Positions 23,669 to 33,560 of a DNA stretch of 41,816 nt are shown here, in pieces. The DNA comes from Acidobacteriota bacterium (GTDB lineage Bacteria; Acidobacteriota; Blastocatellia; UBA7656), in the NCBI GenBank assembly GCA_038040445.1, contig JBBPIG010000037.1:1-41816 (forward strand), read 5' to 3'. The notes beneath the pieces are model-generated. The model saw only the letters and a program-made list of their open reading frames with translations, made no database searches and was not told the origin of the DNA. How positions within the stretch are numbered: the stretch's first letter is position 1; each line of letters opens with the position of its first letter. Made by a program: the position numbers and the translations under genes.

Positions 23669-24730
23669 CTACTCGATAACCCAGGTGTCACCGGCGTTAA
23701 TCAGTTTCTCGAGATTCCCCGGACCCATCTTCTCGGTCGCCGTCTTTATTTGACCCGCGAGCATGTCCTCGTAAGTAGGCTTGGTGATATCCCGGAACAC
23801 GCCGATTGGAACTGGATAGTCCGGGTATTCCATTCGCGCCAGCATGTAGGCCAGATAGGAATCCGGCGCCTTCTCGTCGTGTACGATCAGATCGGATTCG
23901 CTGATTTCGTCGCCGAGTGCGACAACCTCGAGATGCATATCGCTGTTGCGTATTCGAATGCCGCGATTGTGTTCTTTGCCGAACACCAGCGGCTTGCCGT
24001 GCTCGATTTCGATCATCGCATCATCCCTTACGCCGCGGTCGGTGAACATATCGAATGCGTGGTCGTTGAAGATGTTGCAGTTCTGATAGACCTCGACGAA
24101 CGAGACGCCTTTGTGGTGCATCGCCCGCTCCACGACCTTCTGAAGATGCGAAGTGAAAGTATCTACCGACCGCCCGACAAACGTTGCCTCTGCCGCGAGC
24201 GCGACCGAGAGCGGGTTGAGCGGATAGTCGATCACTCCATAAGGGGTCGACTTTGTCTTCTTGCCGAATTCGGAAGTCGGCGAGTACTGGCCCTTCGTCA
24301 GGCCGTAGATTCGGTTGTTAAACAGAATGATGTTGATGTCCAGATTGCGGCGGATCATATGGATCAAATGATTGCCGCCGATCGATAGCGCGTCGCCGTC
24401 GCCGGTGATGACCCAGACCGAGAGATCAGGGTTCGACGCTTTGATACCGGTGGCGATCGCCGGCGCCCGGCCGTGGATGCTGTGAAAACCGTAGGTGTTC
24501 ATGTAGTACGGGAAACGGCTCGAGCAGCCGATCCCTGACACGAAGACGGTGTTCTCGCGCTTTATGCCGAGCTCGGGCATGACCTTCTGAATCTGCGCGA
24601 GTATGGAGTAGTCGCCGCAGCCCGGGCACCATCGGACTTCCTGATCCGAGACAAAATCTTTTCGAGTAAGCTTGACCGGCGGAGCTTGTGAGCCGCCTCC
24701 GTTTGTTGGAATGTTTGCATCTGTGCTCAT
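23669..24730 (-). CDS. korB: 2-oxoacid:ferredoxin oxidoreductase, beta subunit
   Basis: 353 aa. Thiamine diphosphate subunit of 2-oxoglutarate (or related 2-oxoacid):ferredoxin oxidoreductase, which oxidatively decarboxylates the oxoacid to its acyl-CoA and reduces ferredoxin. It contains VRWCPGCGDYSIL (cluster-ligating cysteines), GIGCSSRFPYYMNTYGFHSI, the ThDP motif GDGDALSIGGNH with the partner NNRIYGLTKGQYSPTS, and VEVYQNCNIFNDHAF. These are typical of KorB. It is translated after korA with a 95-bp gap. The sucC gene on the same strand suggests the 2-oxoglutarate branch of the TCA cycle. Pyruvate is less likely because korA/korB-type beta subunits with the N-terminal CPGC pattern mostly use 2-oxoglutarate or branched oxoacids. 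Confidence 0.93.
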   Translation of the reverse strand: MSTDANIPTNGGGSQAPPVKLTRKDFVSDQEVRWCPGCGDYSILAQIQKVMPELGIKRENTVFVSGIGCSSRFPYYMNTYGFHSIHGRAPAIATGIKASNPDLSVWVITGDGDALSIGGNHLIHMIRRNLDINIILFNNRIYGLTKGQYSPTSEFGKKTKSTPYGVIDYPLNPLSVALAAEATFVGRSVDTFTSHLQKVVERAMHHKGVSFVEVYQNCNIFNDHAFDMFTDRGVRDDAMIEIEHGKPLVFGKEHNRGIRIRNSDMHLEVVALGDEISESDLIVHDEKAPDSYLAYMLARMEYPDYPVPIGVFRDITKPTYEDMLAGQIKTATEKMGPGNLEKLINAGDTWVIE

Positions 24731-24825
24731 AGTGTTTTCCTTCTAACCACAAAGGCACCAGGCCACTAAGATCTAACGCTCATTTCTCTTGATGTGCCTG
24801 GTGTGTTCGTGTTTCGCCTCTCATC

Positions 24826-26688
24826 TCAGTCCTCATACAACTCATTCATCTTTGCCGTAAGCTCGCTGATCTTAAACGGCTTGCCTTTGACCTTCGGGAA
24901 GGACACTGCCGGCACCAGGTAACGAGCGCGCAGCAGCATCGCGAGCTGGCCCAGGTTCAGCTCGGGAATCAACACCCGATCGAACCGTCCCAGTATCTCG
25001 CCAAGATTGCTGGGGAACGGGTTCAGATAACGAAGATGAATGCTCGAAACTGACTTGCCGCTGCGTTGCATCTCCTCGACCGCCGATGTAATCGAGCCGT
25101 AGGTAGAACCCCAGCCGATCACCAGCAAGCGGCCCTCGGGCTCGCCAAACACTTCGACGTCGGGTATGTCGTAGGCGATCCGGGCGACCTTTTCCGCGCG
25201 AGTCAAAACCATGTGCATATGGTTTTCTGGTTCGTAGGAGACGTTGCCGGTTATGTCTTCCTTTTCGATCCCACCGATGCGATGTTCCAGGTTTGGCGTG
25301 CCGGGTACTGCCCAGGGCCGCGCAAGCGTTTCCGGATCGCGATTGTACGGGTTGAAACCCTCGGCGTTGGTGGCAAGCTTGACTTCGAACCTAGGCAGCT
25401 CGTCCATTTTCGGCAGCAACCACGGCTCCGCGCCGTTGGCCAGGTAGCCGTCCGAAAGGTAAATCACCGGCAGCATATGCCTGGTCGCGATGCGGAACGC
25501 TTCAACCGCCATGTGGAAGCAATCAGCGGGAGTCGCGGGAGCGACTATCGCGACCGGACACTCGCCGTTTCTGCCGAACATCGCTTGAAGCAAATCAGCT
25601 TGTTCAGTCTTCGTCGGGAGGCCGGTTGACGGGCCGCCGCGTTGCACGTCGATGATCACGACCGGAAGCTCGGTCATCACCGCAAGTCCGATTGCTTCGC
25701 TCTTTAATGCGAGGCCCGGGCCGCTGGTGCCGGTCAATCCGAGATTGCCGGTGAAGGATGCGCCGATGGCCGCGCACATAGCCGCGATTTCGTCTTCGGC
25801 TTGAAAAGTCTTCACTCCGAAGTTCTTGTGAATCGCAAGCTCGTGCAAGATGTCGGAGGCCGGCGTGATCGGGTAGCTCGCGTAGAACAGCGGCCGCTTT
25901 GCAAGCACCGACGCCGCCACAAACCCAAGCGCGGTCGCTTCGTTGCCGGTGATGTTGCGGTACTTGCCGGGAGCGATCGCAGCGCGGCGCACGCGATAAT
26001 GAGTGGTGAATATCTCAGCCGCTTCCGCATAAGCAAATCCAGCTTTCAACGCAGTCAAGTTCGCCGTCTGAAGTTCCTGGTTCTTGAATTTGCCCTGTAT
26101 CCACCGCTGAGTCGGTTCAAGCGGCCGGTCGTAAAGCCAGTACATCATTCCAAGCGCCCAGAAATTCTTGCAGCGATCGACATCCTTGGACGACAGCTTC
26201 ACCGCATCGCGCAGCGCCGCCCGGTTGAGCGTTGTGATCGGAAGTTTGAACAGGCGGTAGCCGCTGAGACTTCCATCGTCAAGCGGGTTCGACTGGTAGC
26301 CCGCCTTCTTCAGGTTGTTCTCGCTGAAGGCGTCGGTGTTGGTGATCAATATGCCGCCTGGTTCAAGATCCGCGATGTTGACTTTGAGCGCCGCGGGGTT
26401 CATCGCAACCAGCACGTTAGGCTCGTCGCCCGGCGTGCGGATGTCGTGATTCGAGAAGTTCAACTGAAACCCCGAAACGCCCGGCAGCGATCCGGCAGGC
26501 GCGCGAATCTCGGCAGGGAAGTCGGGCAGCGTCGAGATGTCATTGCCGACTACGGCAGCCGTGTTCGTGAACTGCGTCCCGGTGAGCTGCATGCCGTCGC
26601 CCGAGTCACCTGCGAACCGTATCGTAACGGTCTCCAGCTCTTCGATGTGTTTGTCTTCGACGTTGTCGAGAATCGTTATTGATTCCAT
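24826..26688 (-). CDS. korA: 2-oxoacid:ferredoxin oxidoreductase, fused gamma-alpha subunit
   Basis: 620 aa. The N-terminal ~200 residues are the gamma domain ([20 protein letters not shown], then [20 protein letters not shown]). The rest is the alpha subunit: [71 protein letters not shown], and [20 protein letters not shown]. This gamma-alpha fusion with a separate beta subunit is the KorAB type found in actinobacteria, some thermophiles and acidobacteria. It forms the oxygen-tolerant or anaerobic alternative to the 2-oxoglutarate dehydrogenase complex. It is the first gene of the korAB pair on the minus strand, divergent from the S41 peptidase gene. Confidence 0.94.
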   Translation of the reverse strand: MESITILDNVEDKHIEELETVTIRFAGDSGDGMQLTGTQFTNTAAVVGNDISTLPDFPAEIRAPAGSLPGVSGFQLNFSNHDIRTPGDEPNVLVAMNPAALKVNIADLEPGGILITNTDAFSENNLKKAGYQSNPLDDGSLSGYRLFKLPITTLNRAALRDAVKLSSKDVDRCKNFWALGMMYWLYDRPLEPTQRWIQGKFKNQELQTANLTALKAGFAYAEAAEIFTTHYRVRRAAIAPGKYRNITGNEATALGFVAASVLAKRPLFYASYPITPASDILHELAIHKNFGVKTFQAEDEIAAMCAAIGASFTGNLGLTGTSGPGLALKSEAIGLAVMTELPVVIIDVQRGGPSTGLPTKTEQADLLQAMFGRNGECPVAIVAPATPADCFHMAVEAFRIATRHMLPVIYLSDGYLANGAEPWLLPKMDELPRFEVKLATNAEGFNPYNRDPETLARPWAVPGTPNLEHRIGGIEKEDITGNVSYEPENHMHMVLTRAEKVARIAYDIPDVEVFGEPEGRLLVIGWGSTYGSITSAVEEMQRSGKSVSSIHLRYLNPFPSNLGEILGRFDRVLIPELNLGQLAMLLRARYLVPAVSFPKVKGKPFKISELTAKMNELYED

Positions 26689-26975
26689 GATAGCTTGTCC
26701 TGTTATGAGAGAGGATCAGGAGGCCCGCTCACCTCTCATCTTCTTCGTTTGATCTGTCCTTCCAAAGCTCGAAATTCTACACAACTACATACTACAACGT
26801 AAAGCAACGCAAGTTGAAGCCATCGCTGCCGCCTCGTCGAAAAAGATCTGCAAACAGAGACCCTTCGGCTTATATTGGAACTTTCAAGGCTGAGAATTGT
26901 AATAGTGGACAAGGCGGAAGTTTCAGACGGTGCCCATCCGAATCAGTTTAACCAGGTGTTGAGGAGGGAAGGGGA

Positions 26976-28097
26976 ATGATAACCAAGCGATGGCTTTACG
27001 CGTTCGCTATGGCGGTGGCGCTCTTACTGAGCCATCGCGCCTTGATGGCTCAGGGGCCGGCCGAACAGCCCGACTTGACCATCGACGCCGCAACCCGCTC
27101 CGCAGTGATCGAAGGGGCGCTGAAGAAACTGAACGACAACTATGTCTTTCCTGAAACAGCAAAGAAGATGGAGCAAGCGGTTCGAGAAAGGATCGCCCGC
27201 AAGGAATACGATCAGATCACCAGCGCGAAGACCCTGGCCACAACGCTCCAGGCTCACCTGCAGGACGTCAGCCACGACAAACACCTGCGCGTGATATTCA
27301 GCGCAGAGCGGCTGCCACCCGAGCGCGAAGAAGATCGCGAGCCCAATCCCGAGGAGCTTGCGAAGGAGATTGAGTTCCTTCGCACGATAAATTTCGGTTT
27401 CGAGAAAGTGGAGCGGCTACCAGGCAATGTTGGCTATATCGACCTGCGAGGCTTTTTACCCGCCCAGTTTGGAGCTGAAACCGTCGTCGCGGCGATGAAC
27501 TTTGTTGGCAACACGGATGCGTTGATTATCGACCTTCGGCGAAACGGCGGCGGGCAGCCAGATATGGTCGCTTTGATCTCAAGCTACCTTTTCGACGGCG
27601 AGCCGGTCCATCTTAACGATCTTTACTTTCGTCCCGACAACAGCACTCGACAGTGGTGGACGCTGCCTTATGTGCCCGGGAAACGCTACGGCAATAAGAA
27701 AGCCGTTTATGTGTTGACCAGCAATCGAACGTTCTCGGCGGCGGAGGAGTTTACCTACAATTTGAAAAGCTTGAAGAGAGCTACGATTGTCGGTGAGACG
27801 ACCGGAGGCGGTGCGCATCCCGGCGGCCCGCGCAGAATTAACAACCACTTCGGGATCTGGGTACCAAGCGGCCGAGCGATAAATCCGATCACCAAGACAA
27901 ATTGGGAAGGCACCGGCGTAAAGCCCGACGTTGACGTTCCCGCGGACCAGGCCCTGAAGGTCGCGCACATCGCGGCGATGAACAAAGTCCTCGAGAAGGT
28001 CACCGCGCCCGAGCGTCAAGGCGTGATCAAGCGTGCGATCGCAAACGCGCAGAAGGAGCTCGACGAAATGAAACAGAGTCCGAAGCGCAATCCTTGA
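26976..28097 (+). CDS. Exported S41-family peptidase (IRBP-like)
   Basis: 373 aa, ATG 26976 with GGAGGGAAGGGG upstream. Signal peptide at 1-25 (WLYAFAMAVALLLSHRALMA). An N-terminal helical domain (VIEGALKKLNDNYVFPETAK, ITSAKTLATTLQAHLQDVSH) is the usual partner of the S41 tail-type protease domain in interphotoreceptor retinoid-binding protein-like members. The protease core shows GNVGYIDLRGF, ALIIDLRRNGGGQPDMVAL, and VLTSNRTFSAAEEFTYNLKS with the presumed catalytic Ser in TFSAAEE, followed by ATIVGETTGGGAHPG. No PDZ domain is present. It probably trims proteins or peptides outside the cytoplasm; the substrate is unknown. Its 287-bp upstream region is shared with korA but shows no clear promoter to me. 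Confidence 0.9.
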   Translation: MITKRWLYAFAMAVALLLSHRALMAQGPAEQPDLTIDAATRSAVIEGALKKLNDNYVFPETAKKMEQAVRERIARKEYDQITSAKTLATTLQAHLQDVSHDKHLRVIFSAERLPPEREEDREPNPEELAKEIEFLRTINFGFEKVERLPGNVGYIDLRGFLPAQFGAETVVAAMNFVGNTDALIIDLRRNGGGQPDMVALISSYLFDGEPVHLNDLYFRPDNSTRQWWTLPYVPGKRYGNKKAVYVLTSNRTFSAAEEFTYNLKSLKRATIVGETTGGGAHPGGPRRINNHFGIWVPSGRAINPITKTNWEGTGVKPDVDVPADQALKVAHIAAMNKVLEKVTAPERQGVIKRAIANAQKELDEMKQSPKRNP

Positions 28098-28516
28098 GAG
28101 AACGGCGCCGGCGGCTACAGGGCAGGTCTAGTGACTTGCAACAGCCGTTTCGCTAGGGATCAAATCCGTGCGAATCCGTCAAACCCGCGTCATCGGTGGT
28201 CTATGGGTTCGTAAGAAAGAGCCTTGCAAGCGCGGCATAGACCACGGATGACACTGATTCGACCGATTTGCGCGGATATCCTCCTTCACCAGTGAAGCGC
28301 ATCTTACATGCCGCTAGTTAGGCGAGCCGATTGACGGGTGAATCAACCATATTGTTATCCTTGTTGGAGTTGCGCAATGACACGCCAATAGATGAGACGC
28401 GACTAACTCAAAACCCGGTTTTCATCACACCCGTTCCTTGACACCCTTCCAGATCGGTACTCATAATGACGGGTCATCAACCGTCCTAGATCAGAAGAGG
28501 AGTCATCCCGCTGCCA
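28098..28516 (+). repeat. Gene-free gap with dispersed repeat and 42-bp imperfect palindrome
   Basis: No gene is seen. 28128-28165 (starts CTAGTGACTTG, ends GGGATCAAAT) recurs at 33351-33388 with a few changes. It runs into an inverted repeat with arms of about 42 bases: ATCCGTGCGAATCCGT to GTGGTCTATG at 28164-28205, and CATAGACCACGGATG to GCGCGGAT at 28236-28277. The arms resemble widespread 'fossil' intergenic palindromes. The remaining bases hold the M20 gene leader, with GAGGAG near 28497. Confidence 0.7.
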
Positions 28517-29902
28517 ATGTCAGAAAACGAAAGACTCTATGAGGGCCTTGATTCGTATATTCAGGCTTCCAGGAAAGAGTTTGAGTCGAAGCTCGCCCAG
28601 CTCGTCGAAGTTCCGACCGTCAGCATGGAACCCGAGCGGAAAGACGACTGCCGGCGAGGCGCCCAGCTTGCTCGCGAGTTCCTTGAATCGATCGGCGCGC
28701 GAGCCGAATTGGTCGAAACTCCGGGCAATCCAGTTGTGTTCGGCCGCATTGCGAGCGGCGCCAACGATCCAACCCTTACAATCTACAACCACATCGATGT
28801 GCAGCCCGCCGATCCAGACGAGTGGCACAAATCGCCGTTCACATTCTTCAACGAAGACGGCCGCTACGAAGGACGCGGCACAACCGACGATAAGGGCCCG
28901 GCGCTTTCGGCGATGATGGCAGCGCGCTACGCCGCTGAAAACTACATTCCTCTAAACATCAACTTCGTGTGGGAGCTTGAAGAAGAAATCGGGAGCCCGA
29001 ACTTCGAGCACTTCGTCAAGAACCACGTTGGCAAACTGGCCTGCGACTCAGTTCTTGTGAGTGACACGATATGGATATCCCGAAGCCGGCCGGCGATTCC
29101 TTACGGGCTGCGAGGCGCGATGATGTTGACGATGACGCTGGAGACCGGCGCGAAGGACGTGCACTCCGGTTTGACGGGAGGGCCCGCTCGCAACCCAATC
29201 GGCGAGATATGCAAAGTCATAAGCGAGTGCTACGATGCCGATACAGGCCGGGTCAAGATCAAGGGCTTCTACGACGACGTTCTGCCCGCGACTAGGAAAG
29301 AAGTGCGAAGCTTCCTTGATTCGGGATTCACCACGGCAAAGTTCAAAGCTGCTCACGAGCTGAAGAAGCTCCGGTTCGAAGACCCGGCGCGGGTGTTGAA
29401 GGCCATTATGGCGGAACCTACATTCGAGGTTCACGGCATCACGGGCGGTTATCAGGGACCGGGGGTGAAGACCATTGTCCCCTATCGCGCTCAAGCCAAG
29501 ATCAGTTGCCGGTTGGTTCCACGGCAGGACCCGAAGACGGTCTTCAAAGTCATTCGCGATTTCGTGCGACAAAAGAATCCCGATATTAAAGTAGAGTTCA
29601 TCTCCGCGCTCGAGCCTTACATCGGCGAGTTCAGCGGGCCGTACGCGGATGCGGCAGCAGAAGCGACGAAGTTTGCTTTCGGCCGCCAGCCCGCCTTCAC
29701 TCGCGAGGGCGGATCGATCGGCGCCGTTGTAACTATGAAGAAGTACCTGAAAGCGCCAGTCATCTTCCTGGGTCTCTCGCTGCCCGAGCACGGTTATCAC
29801 GCGAAGAATGAAAACTTCGACTGGGGGATGGCGTCGGGTGGTATGAAGATGTTCGTGCGCTATCTCGATCAGATAAGCCGCTTGCCTCGTCAAAAGCAAT
29901 GA
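28517..29902 (+). CDS. M20-family peptidase (dipeptidase-like)
   Basis: 461 aa. Zinc-dependent exopeptidase of the M20 family. It has a [15 protein letters not shown] active-site segment (H92, D94 in NHIDVQ), [20 protein letters not shown], the catalytic acid and metal ligand in [13 protein letters not shown], and the later [14 protein letters not shown] with the C-terminal His ligand. An internal dimerisation (lid) domain runs from about residue 210 to 330. Members hydrolyse dipeptides or similar small peptides in the cytoplasm. ATG 28517 is about 12 bases after GAGGAG. The stop overlaps the DoxX start (ATGA at 29899-29902), so the two are co-translated. Confidence 0.92.
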   Translation: MSENERLYEGLDSYIQASRKEFESKLAQLVEVPTVSMEPERKDDCRRGAQLAREFLESIGARAELVETPGNPVVFGRIASGANDPTLTIYNHIDVQPADPDEWHKSPFTFFNEDGRYEGRGTTDDKGPALSAMMAARYAAENYIPLNINFVWELEEEIGSPNFEHFVKNHVGKLACDSVLVSDTIWISRSRPAIPYGLRGAMMLTMTLETGAKDVHSGLTGGPARNPIGEICKVISECYDADTGRVKIKGFYDDVLPATRKEVRSFLDSGFTTAKFKAAHELKKLRFEDPARVLKAIMAEPTFEVHGITGGYQGPGVKTIVPYRAQAKISCRLVPRQDPKTVFKVIRDFVRQKNPDIKVEFISALEPYIGEFSGPYADAAAEATKFAFGRQPAFTREGGSIGAVVTMKKYLKAPVIFLGLSLPEHGYHAKNENFDWGMASGGMKMFVRYLDQISRLPRQKQ

Positions 29903-30348
29903 GCGAACACACTGGTCAAGACCGTGCGTGGGCGCTCCTGTTTGCGCGCGGCGTTCTCGGTTTCATCTTCTTCATGGCCGGCGTGTACAAGGTCTTTGAG
30001 ATGGGGCCGCTTGGTCACGCCCGGAAGTTCTTCATCGAGCCGTACTCGGACACATTCTTGCCCACGTGGTCTCTCTGGGCGGTCGGCTCGATCGTCCCGA
30101 TAATCGAACTTGTAGCTGGAGCGCTGGTCATTATTGGTCTGCGAACGCGCGAGGCGCTCATCGCGCTCGGGGGCATTTTAGTTCTTGTCACGTTCGGCCA
30201 TCTTTTGAAAGAACCGCTCTACCAGTTCCACACTCACGTAATTCCTCGACTCGCGTTGTTGTTGTTTGTGTTGATGCTCCCGCGCGAGGACGATCGCTTT
30301 TCGCTGGACCATCTGCTGGCGCGACGGCGTGGATCACACTCGGTTTAG
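29899..30348 (+). CDS. DoxX-family membrane protein
   Basis: 149 aa, start overlapping the M20 stop. Four hydrophobic helices are visible: [59 protein letters not shown] and [15 protein letters not shown]. The first helix pattern (ARxxLGxxFxxAGxxKxF) is the DoxX/thiosulfate-quinone oxidoreductase small-subunit-like signature. Function of most DoxX proteins is undefined; some associate with thiol or sulfur redox. Co-translation with the M20 peptidase suggests a shared promoter, not necessarily a shared pathway. Confidence 0.85.
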   Translation: MSEHTGQDRAWALLFARGVLGFIFFMAGVYKVFEMGPLGHARKFFIEPYSDTFLPTWSLWAVGSIVPIIELVAGALVIIGLRTREALIALGGILVLVTFGHLLKEPLYQFHTHVIPRLALLLFVLMLPREDDRFSLDHLLARRRGSHSV

Positions 30349-30364
30349 CGTGCGCGCTTTATTG

Positions 30365-32560
30365 ATGCGTAGAATTCTACTCGCAGTCCTTATTCTAGCT
30401 TTGCCTACCGCCGTGGCCGTCGGTGTTTATCTTTTCGTCAACAAGTCCATCCCGACAGATCGCGAGGCCGTTGGAAATGCCACCACGATTGCAGGCACGG
30501 GATATCCGGGCGTTGAAGACGGGCCGGTAACATCAGCGAGTTTCAACGACCCGTTCGGCGTCGCCGTGGACAGGCGCGGCAACGTGATCGTCGCCGACGG
30601 CGGACAGAGCAATCGAATTAGAAGAATCAGAGTTGACGGCAGAGTAGAGACGATCGCCGGCTCCACCGAAGGCTTCGCCGACGGTGACGCTATGCGCGCT
30701 CAGTTCAACACGCCTTCAGGTATCGCCATCGACAAGAACGGCAACCTGATCATTGCGGATACTTCGAACAACCGTGTTCGAAAGCTCTCCTCCGACGGCC
30801 GCTCCGTCAGCACGATCGCCGGGAGCGGCGTTGCGGGATTTAGAGACGGCCCGGCAACCGAAGCCGAGTTCGATGGTCCGATCGGCATCGCGACGGATAG
30901 GCACGGAAATATTTTCGTCGCCGATACCTACAACGATTGCATACGGCGGATTTCAACGGACGGCCAGGTCACCACGATTGCCGGAACGGGCGCGCCGGGC
31001 TATGGCGATGGTCAGTCGGCTTCGGCGTCGTTTGACACACCTTCGGGCATCGCCATCGATGAGCGCGGCGATATCTTTGTCGCCGACACCGGCAATCACG
31101 CCGTCCGCAAGATCACCGAGCTCGGCGAAGTGACTACAGTAGCTGGAAGGACCGCAGCCGATGACGGGCACGGAAACGAAGTCCGGTTGAATAACCCCGT
31201 CGGTATAAGCGTCACACACGATGGCTTCCTATTCATCTCGGATGAAGGCAGCGGCCGAATCATTCGCATAGCGCCAGAAGGCGCGAGGAAGAGTTATGCG
31301 GGGAGTTCGCCGGGCTACGCAGACGGCGTCGAAGGTCACGCGAGGATGAACGGTCCCACGGGGATCGCGATTGATCGGAAAGGCATTCTTCACGTGGCTG
31401 ATTCGCAGAACTACCTGGTTCGACAGATTTCGCCAACGCCCGCCCCTTTGACGGCGGATCAGGAAACCGGGCTTTTCCTTCAGCCTGATGAGAACACCGC
31501 GATCAAACCGGACGCTGTGATTCCGAAACTTAGTGCGGCCGCACTCGGTCTGGGTGAGACATTTCCATGGCCTCTCAACTCGCAACAGAGCTGGCATGAA
31601 GTCGCGGGCGTAGCCGGCGAAGCTCGCGGAGCGCCGGGCGGAGTCGCGCTTGATCATCTTCACAGCGGTCTCGACATTCGCGGCAGCGCAGGCGAAGGAG
31701 CGCTTTCCGTCTATAGTGAAAAAGTCAGCTCACCCATAGCCAATTGGGACTTCGAGGGCGGGGGCGAAGGAATTCGAGTCGGCTTGTTCAGCTACATTCA
31801 CGTTCGCGTCGGACGGAGGGCGAACGGCGAGATTCAAGCCCCGGAGAAGTTCAAACCTAGAACAGACAGCGCTGGAAAGCTTGCCGGTGTGCGAGTCCGT
31901 CGCGGAACACGCTTCAGAGTTGGGGATTTAATCGGTTCGTTGAATGGTTTGAATCACATGCACCTTAACCTGGGCCCGTGGAACGCTCAAGCGAACCCGC
32001 TCGAGCTTCCTTTCGTCGGATTCAAAGACACGGTCGCTCCCACCATCGAAAGGATTGAGATCGTGTCACCGGACGCACTGTCAGCAAGCGTTATCGGGAA
32101 GGAGGGGTCAGCGCCTTCAACCGGGCAGCGCGATCGCCGTCTCTTGATATCGGGCGACGTTGCGATCGTGGTCACGGCTTACGATCTGGTCGACGGCAAC
32201 GCCGCTAATCGAAAGCTGGGACTCTACCGGATCGGCTATCAACTGCTGAATGCGGATGGCGCTCCAGTTAAGGGATTCGAACAGCCGCTTATGAACATCG
32301 AGTTCAATCGCCTGCCACCCGACGATTCTTCGGTCACTATGGTTTATGCTCCCGGGAGCGGAGTGAGCGCTTATGGAACGCCGACGAAGTTCAGATACAT
32401 CGTCACGAATCGCGTTCGAGACGGCGAAGCCAGAAACGGATTGCTGCGGACCTCAAATCTCCCTTCCGGAGACTACGTAGTCAAGGTGATAGCCGAAGAC
32501 TACGCGGGCAATCGTGCTTCGGGCAAGGTTGCTGAACTCCCGGTCACCGTGCGGAATTAG
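30365..32560 (+). CDS. NHL-repeat propeller fused to a LytM/M23-like domain
   Basis: 731 aa from ATG 30365; GTG 30350 and GTG 30329 are in-frame alternatives, and no strong ribosome site marks any of them. The N-terminus is a signal or anchor helix (RRILLAVLILALPTAVAVGV). Six or seven NHL repeats follow (TTIAGTGYPGVEDGP, FGVAVDRRGNVIVADG, GIAIDKNGNLIIADTSNNRV and so on) up to about residue 365. From ~395 a LytM-like region carries LDHLHSGLDIRGSAGEG, with H433 and D437 in the HxGxD position, and NHMHLNLGP with H531 and H533 in the HxH position. This is the M23 metallopeptidase zinc set, so a cell-wall or other peptide hydrolase role is possible. The last ~200 residues are beta-rich (ITVTAYDLVDGN-like). 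Extracytoplasmic; the combination is unusual. Confidence 0.78.
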   Translation: MRRILLAVLILALPTAVAVGVYLFVNKSIPTDREAVGNATTIAGTGYPGVEDGPVTSASFNDPFGVAVDRRGNVIVADGGQSNRIRRIRVDGRVETIAGSTEGFADGDAMRAQFNTPSGIAIDKNGNLIIADTSNNRVRKLSSDGRSVSTIAGSGVAGFRDGPATEAEFDGPIGIATDRHGNIFVADTYNDCIRRISTDGQVTTIAGTGAPGYGDGQSASASFDTPSGIAIDERGDIFVADTGNHAVRKITELGEVTTVAGRTAADDGHGNEVRLNNPVGISVTHDGFLFISDEGSGRIIRIAPEGARKSYAGSSPGYADGVEGHARMNGPTGIAIDRKGILHVADSQNYLVRQISPTPAPLTADQETGLFLQPDENTAIKPDAVIPKLSAAALGLGETFPWPLNSQQSWHEVAGVAGEARGAPGGVALDHLHSGLDIRGSAGEGALSVYSEKVSSPIANWDFEGGGEGIRVGLFSYIHVRVGRRANGEIQAPEKFKPRTDSAGKLAGVRVRRGTRFRVGDLIGSLNGLNHMHLNLGPWNAQANPLELPFVGFKDTVAPTIERIEIVSPDALSASVIGKEGSAPSTGQRDRRLLISGDVAIVVTAYDLVDGNAANRKLGLYRIGYQLLNADGAPVKGFEQPLMNIEFNRLPPDDSSVTMVYAPGSGVSAYGTPTKFRYIVTNRVRDGEARNGLLRTSNLPSGDYVVKVIAEDYAGNRASGKVAELPVTVRN

Positions 32561-32606
32561 AGCCCCATGCGCTCGATAACCACTGGATAGCATGTATCGG
32601 TGGTGG

Positions 32607-32700
32607 GTCAGTTTGAGTTCAGAGTACAAGCTTCAGCTTGCTCTTTCGGCCGCATGAACCTGAGGCAAGCTAAAGCTTGTACGCTGAACCGCAAACTGAC
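32607..32700 (+). repeat. 35-bp arm inverted repeat (palindromic element)
   Basis: Left arm 32607-32641 begins GTCAGTTTGAGTTC and contains GTACAAGCTTCAGCTTGC. Right arm 32665-32700 contains GCAAGCTAAAGCTTGTAC and ends GCAAACTGAC. A few mismatches separate the arms from perfect complementarity; the loop is about 23 bases. It fits a small non-autonomous or REP-like element. It lies in a 352-bp gap (32561-32912) that otherwise holds only the leader of the RRM gene. Confidence 0.75.
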
Positions 32701-32912
32701 CATACCCATGGATCATAAATCTCGACAAATGTAACCAATGCTGATACGATTGCCGCTGTTCGACGCGGTGGCGCAGCAGCCGCCGCAACGGTTGGTTCAG
32801 GAGCGCGTCTTCTCTGTTCGGAACGGTTTGCCAGCTTCTACTGCTCGACTTTCTGCCGGATAGCCAAAACGAGTTCCTCTAACAAGGTTTCGTTAGAAAC
32901 TCAGGAGAGACA

Positions 32913-33227
32913 ATGAGAATATTCGTTGGAAACCTGTCGTATCAAACGACAGAAGATCAGCTGAACGATCTGTTTTCAGAGGCGGGTGCGGTTGAGTCGG
33001 CTACTATTGTGACTGACCGAGACACCGGCCGTTCGCGCGGCTTTGCCTTCATCGAAATGGACGAGAACGCTGCGGCGGCGGCTATCGAAAAGTTCAACGG
33101 CGTTGAACTGAACGGCCGAATAATCAACGTGAATCAAGCCCGGCCTCGGCCCGAACGCAACTTCGGAGGCGGCGGAGGCGGCGGCTACGGCGGAGGGCGC
33201 GGTCAGCGCCGCGAACCGCGCTGGTAG
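32913..33227 (+). CDS. RRM RNA-binding protein with glycine-rich tail
   Basis: 104 aa, ATG 32913 after CAGGAGA. One RNA recognition motif: RNP2 RIFVGNLS at 2-9 and RNP1 RGFAFIEM at about 42-49, with strand VNQARPRP. A Gly-rich tail (GGGGGGGYGGGRGQRREPRW) follows. This is the architecture of cyanobacterial-type Rbp proteins and plant glycine-rich RNA-binding proteins, common in several bacterial phyla, and linked to cold adaptation in cyanobacteria. It binds single-stranded RNA in the cytoplasm. The leader has a hairpin-like CTCTAACAAGG/GTTTCGTTAG segment just upstream of the ribosome site. A strong terminator follows directly, so it is probably monocistronic. Confidence 0.95.
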   Translation: MRIFVGNLSYQTTEDQLNDLFSEAGAVESATIVTDRDTGRSRGFAFIEMDENAAAAAIEKFNGVELNGRIINVNQARPRPERNFGGGGGGGYGGGRGQRREPRW

Positions 33228-33246
33228 CCGGCTCCAAAAACAAAAG

Positions 33247-33285
33247 GTAAAGAAAAGACCGGGCTTGTCCCGGTCTTTTCTTTAC
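33247..33285 (+). terminator. Strong hairpin terminator after the RRM gene
   Basis: Perfect 17-bp arms: GTAAAGAAAAGACCGGG (33247-33263), loop CTTGT, and the complement (33269-33285), ending CTTTTCTTTAC. A-rich on the left and T-rich on the right, so it could terminate in either direction. Confidence 0.9.
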
Positions 33286-33350
33286 ACCCTTAGCTTGCCG
33301 ATCTCGTATGAGCAACCTCGATCTTGAACTCCGAATCCTCGACATGAGTC

Positions 33351-33388
33351 CTAGTGCCTTGTAACAACCATTTCGCTAGCGATCAAAT
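33351..33388 (+). repeat. Second copy of the CTAGTG...GATCAAAT dispersed repeat
   Basis: CTAGTGCCTTGTAACAACC then ATTTCGCTAGCGATCAAAT. It matches 28128-28165 at all but a few positions. The shared core TTTCGCTAG and GATCAAAT is retained; the flanks differ. Confidence 0.75.
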
Positions 33389-33510
33389 GGTTACGAAATC
33401 TGTTTGTAGCCCTATCACTACCCTCTCAGTTCCGAGCAGGATCTTTAGCTACGATCCTGACGGGTCTCTCTGGCTTTCACCCTCCCACCTCTCGAGGCGC
33501 ATTTTCTCAC

Positions 33511-33539
33511 TTGACAAAGAAGCCGCCAGGCGGTACTTT
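33511..33539 (+). promoter_or_regulatory. Sigma-70-type promoter of the yerC-his operon
   Basis: TTGACA (33511-33516) and TACTTT (33534-33539) are separated by 17 bases, consensus spacing. The -10 box lies inside the palindromic operator at 33531-33556. Confidence 0.75.
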
Positions 33540-33556
33540 ACTCAACTAAAGTACCG
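33531..33556 (+). promoter_or_regulatory. Operator 1 (probable YerC/HisR site)
   Basis: Perfect inverted repeat: CGGTACTTTA, six-base spacer CTCAAC, TAAAGTACCG. It overlaps the -10 box and ends five bases before the yerC start, ideal for autorepression by the encoded TrpR-like protein. A second half-length copy lies upstream of hisG. Confidence 0.8.
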
Positions 33557-33560
33557 GAAT

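Noticed and set aside
33354-33560. N-terminal extension of YerC
   Set aside because: It would translate through the -35/-10 boxes and operator; the conserved YerC start is at 33561.
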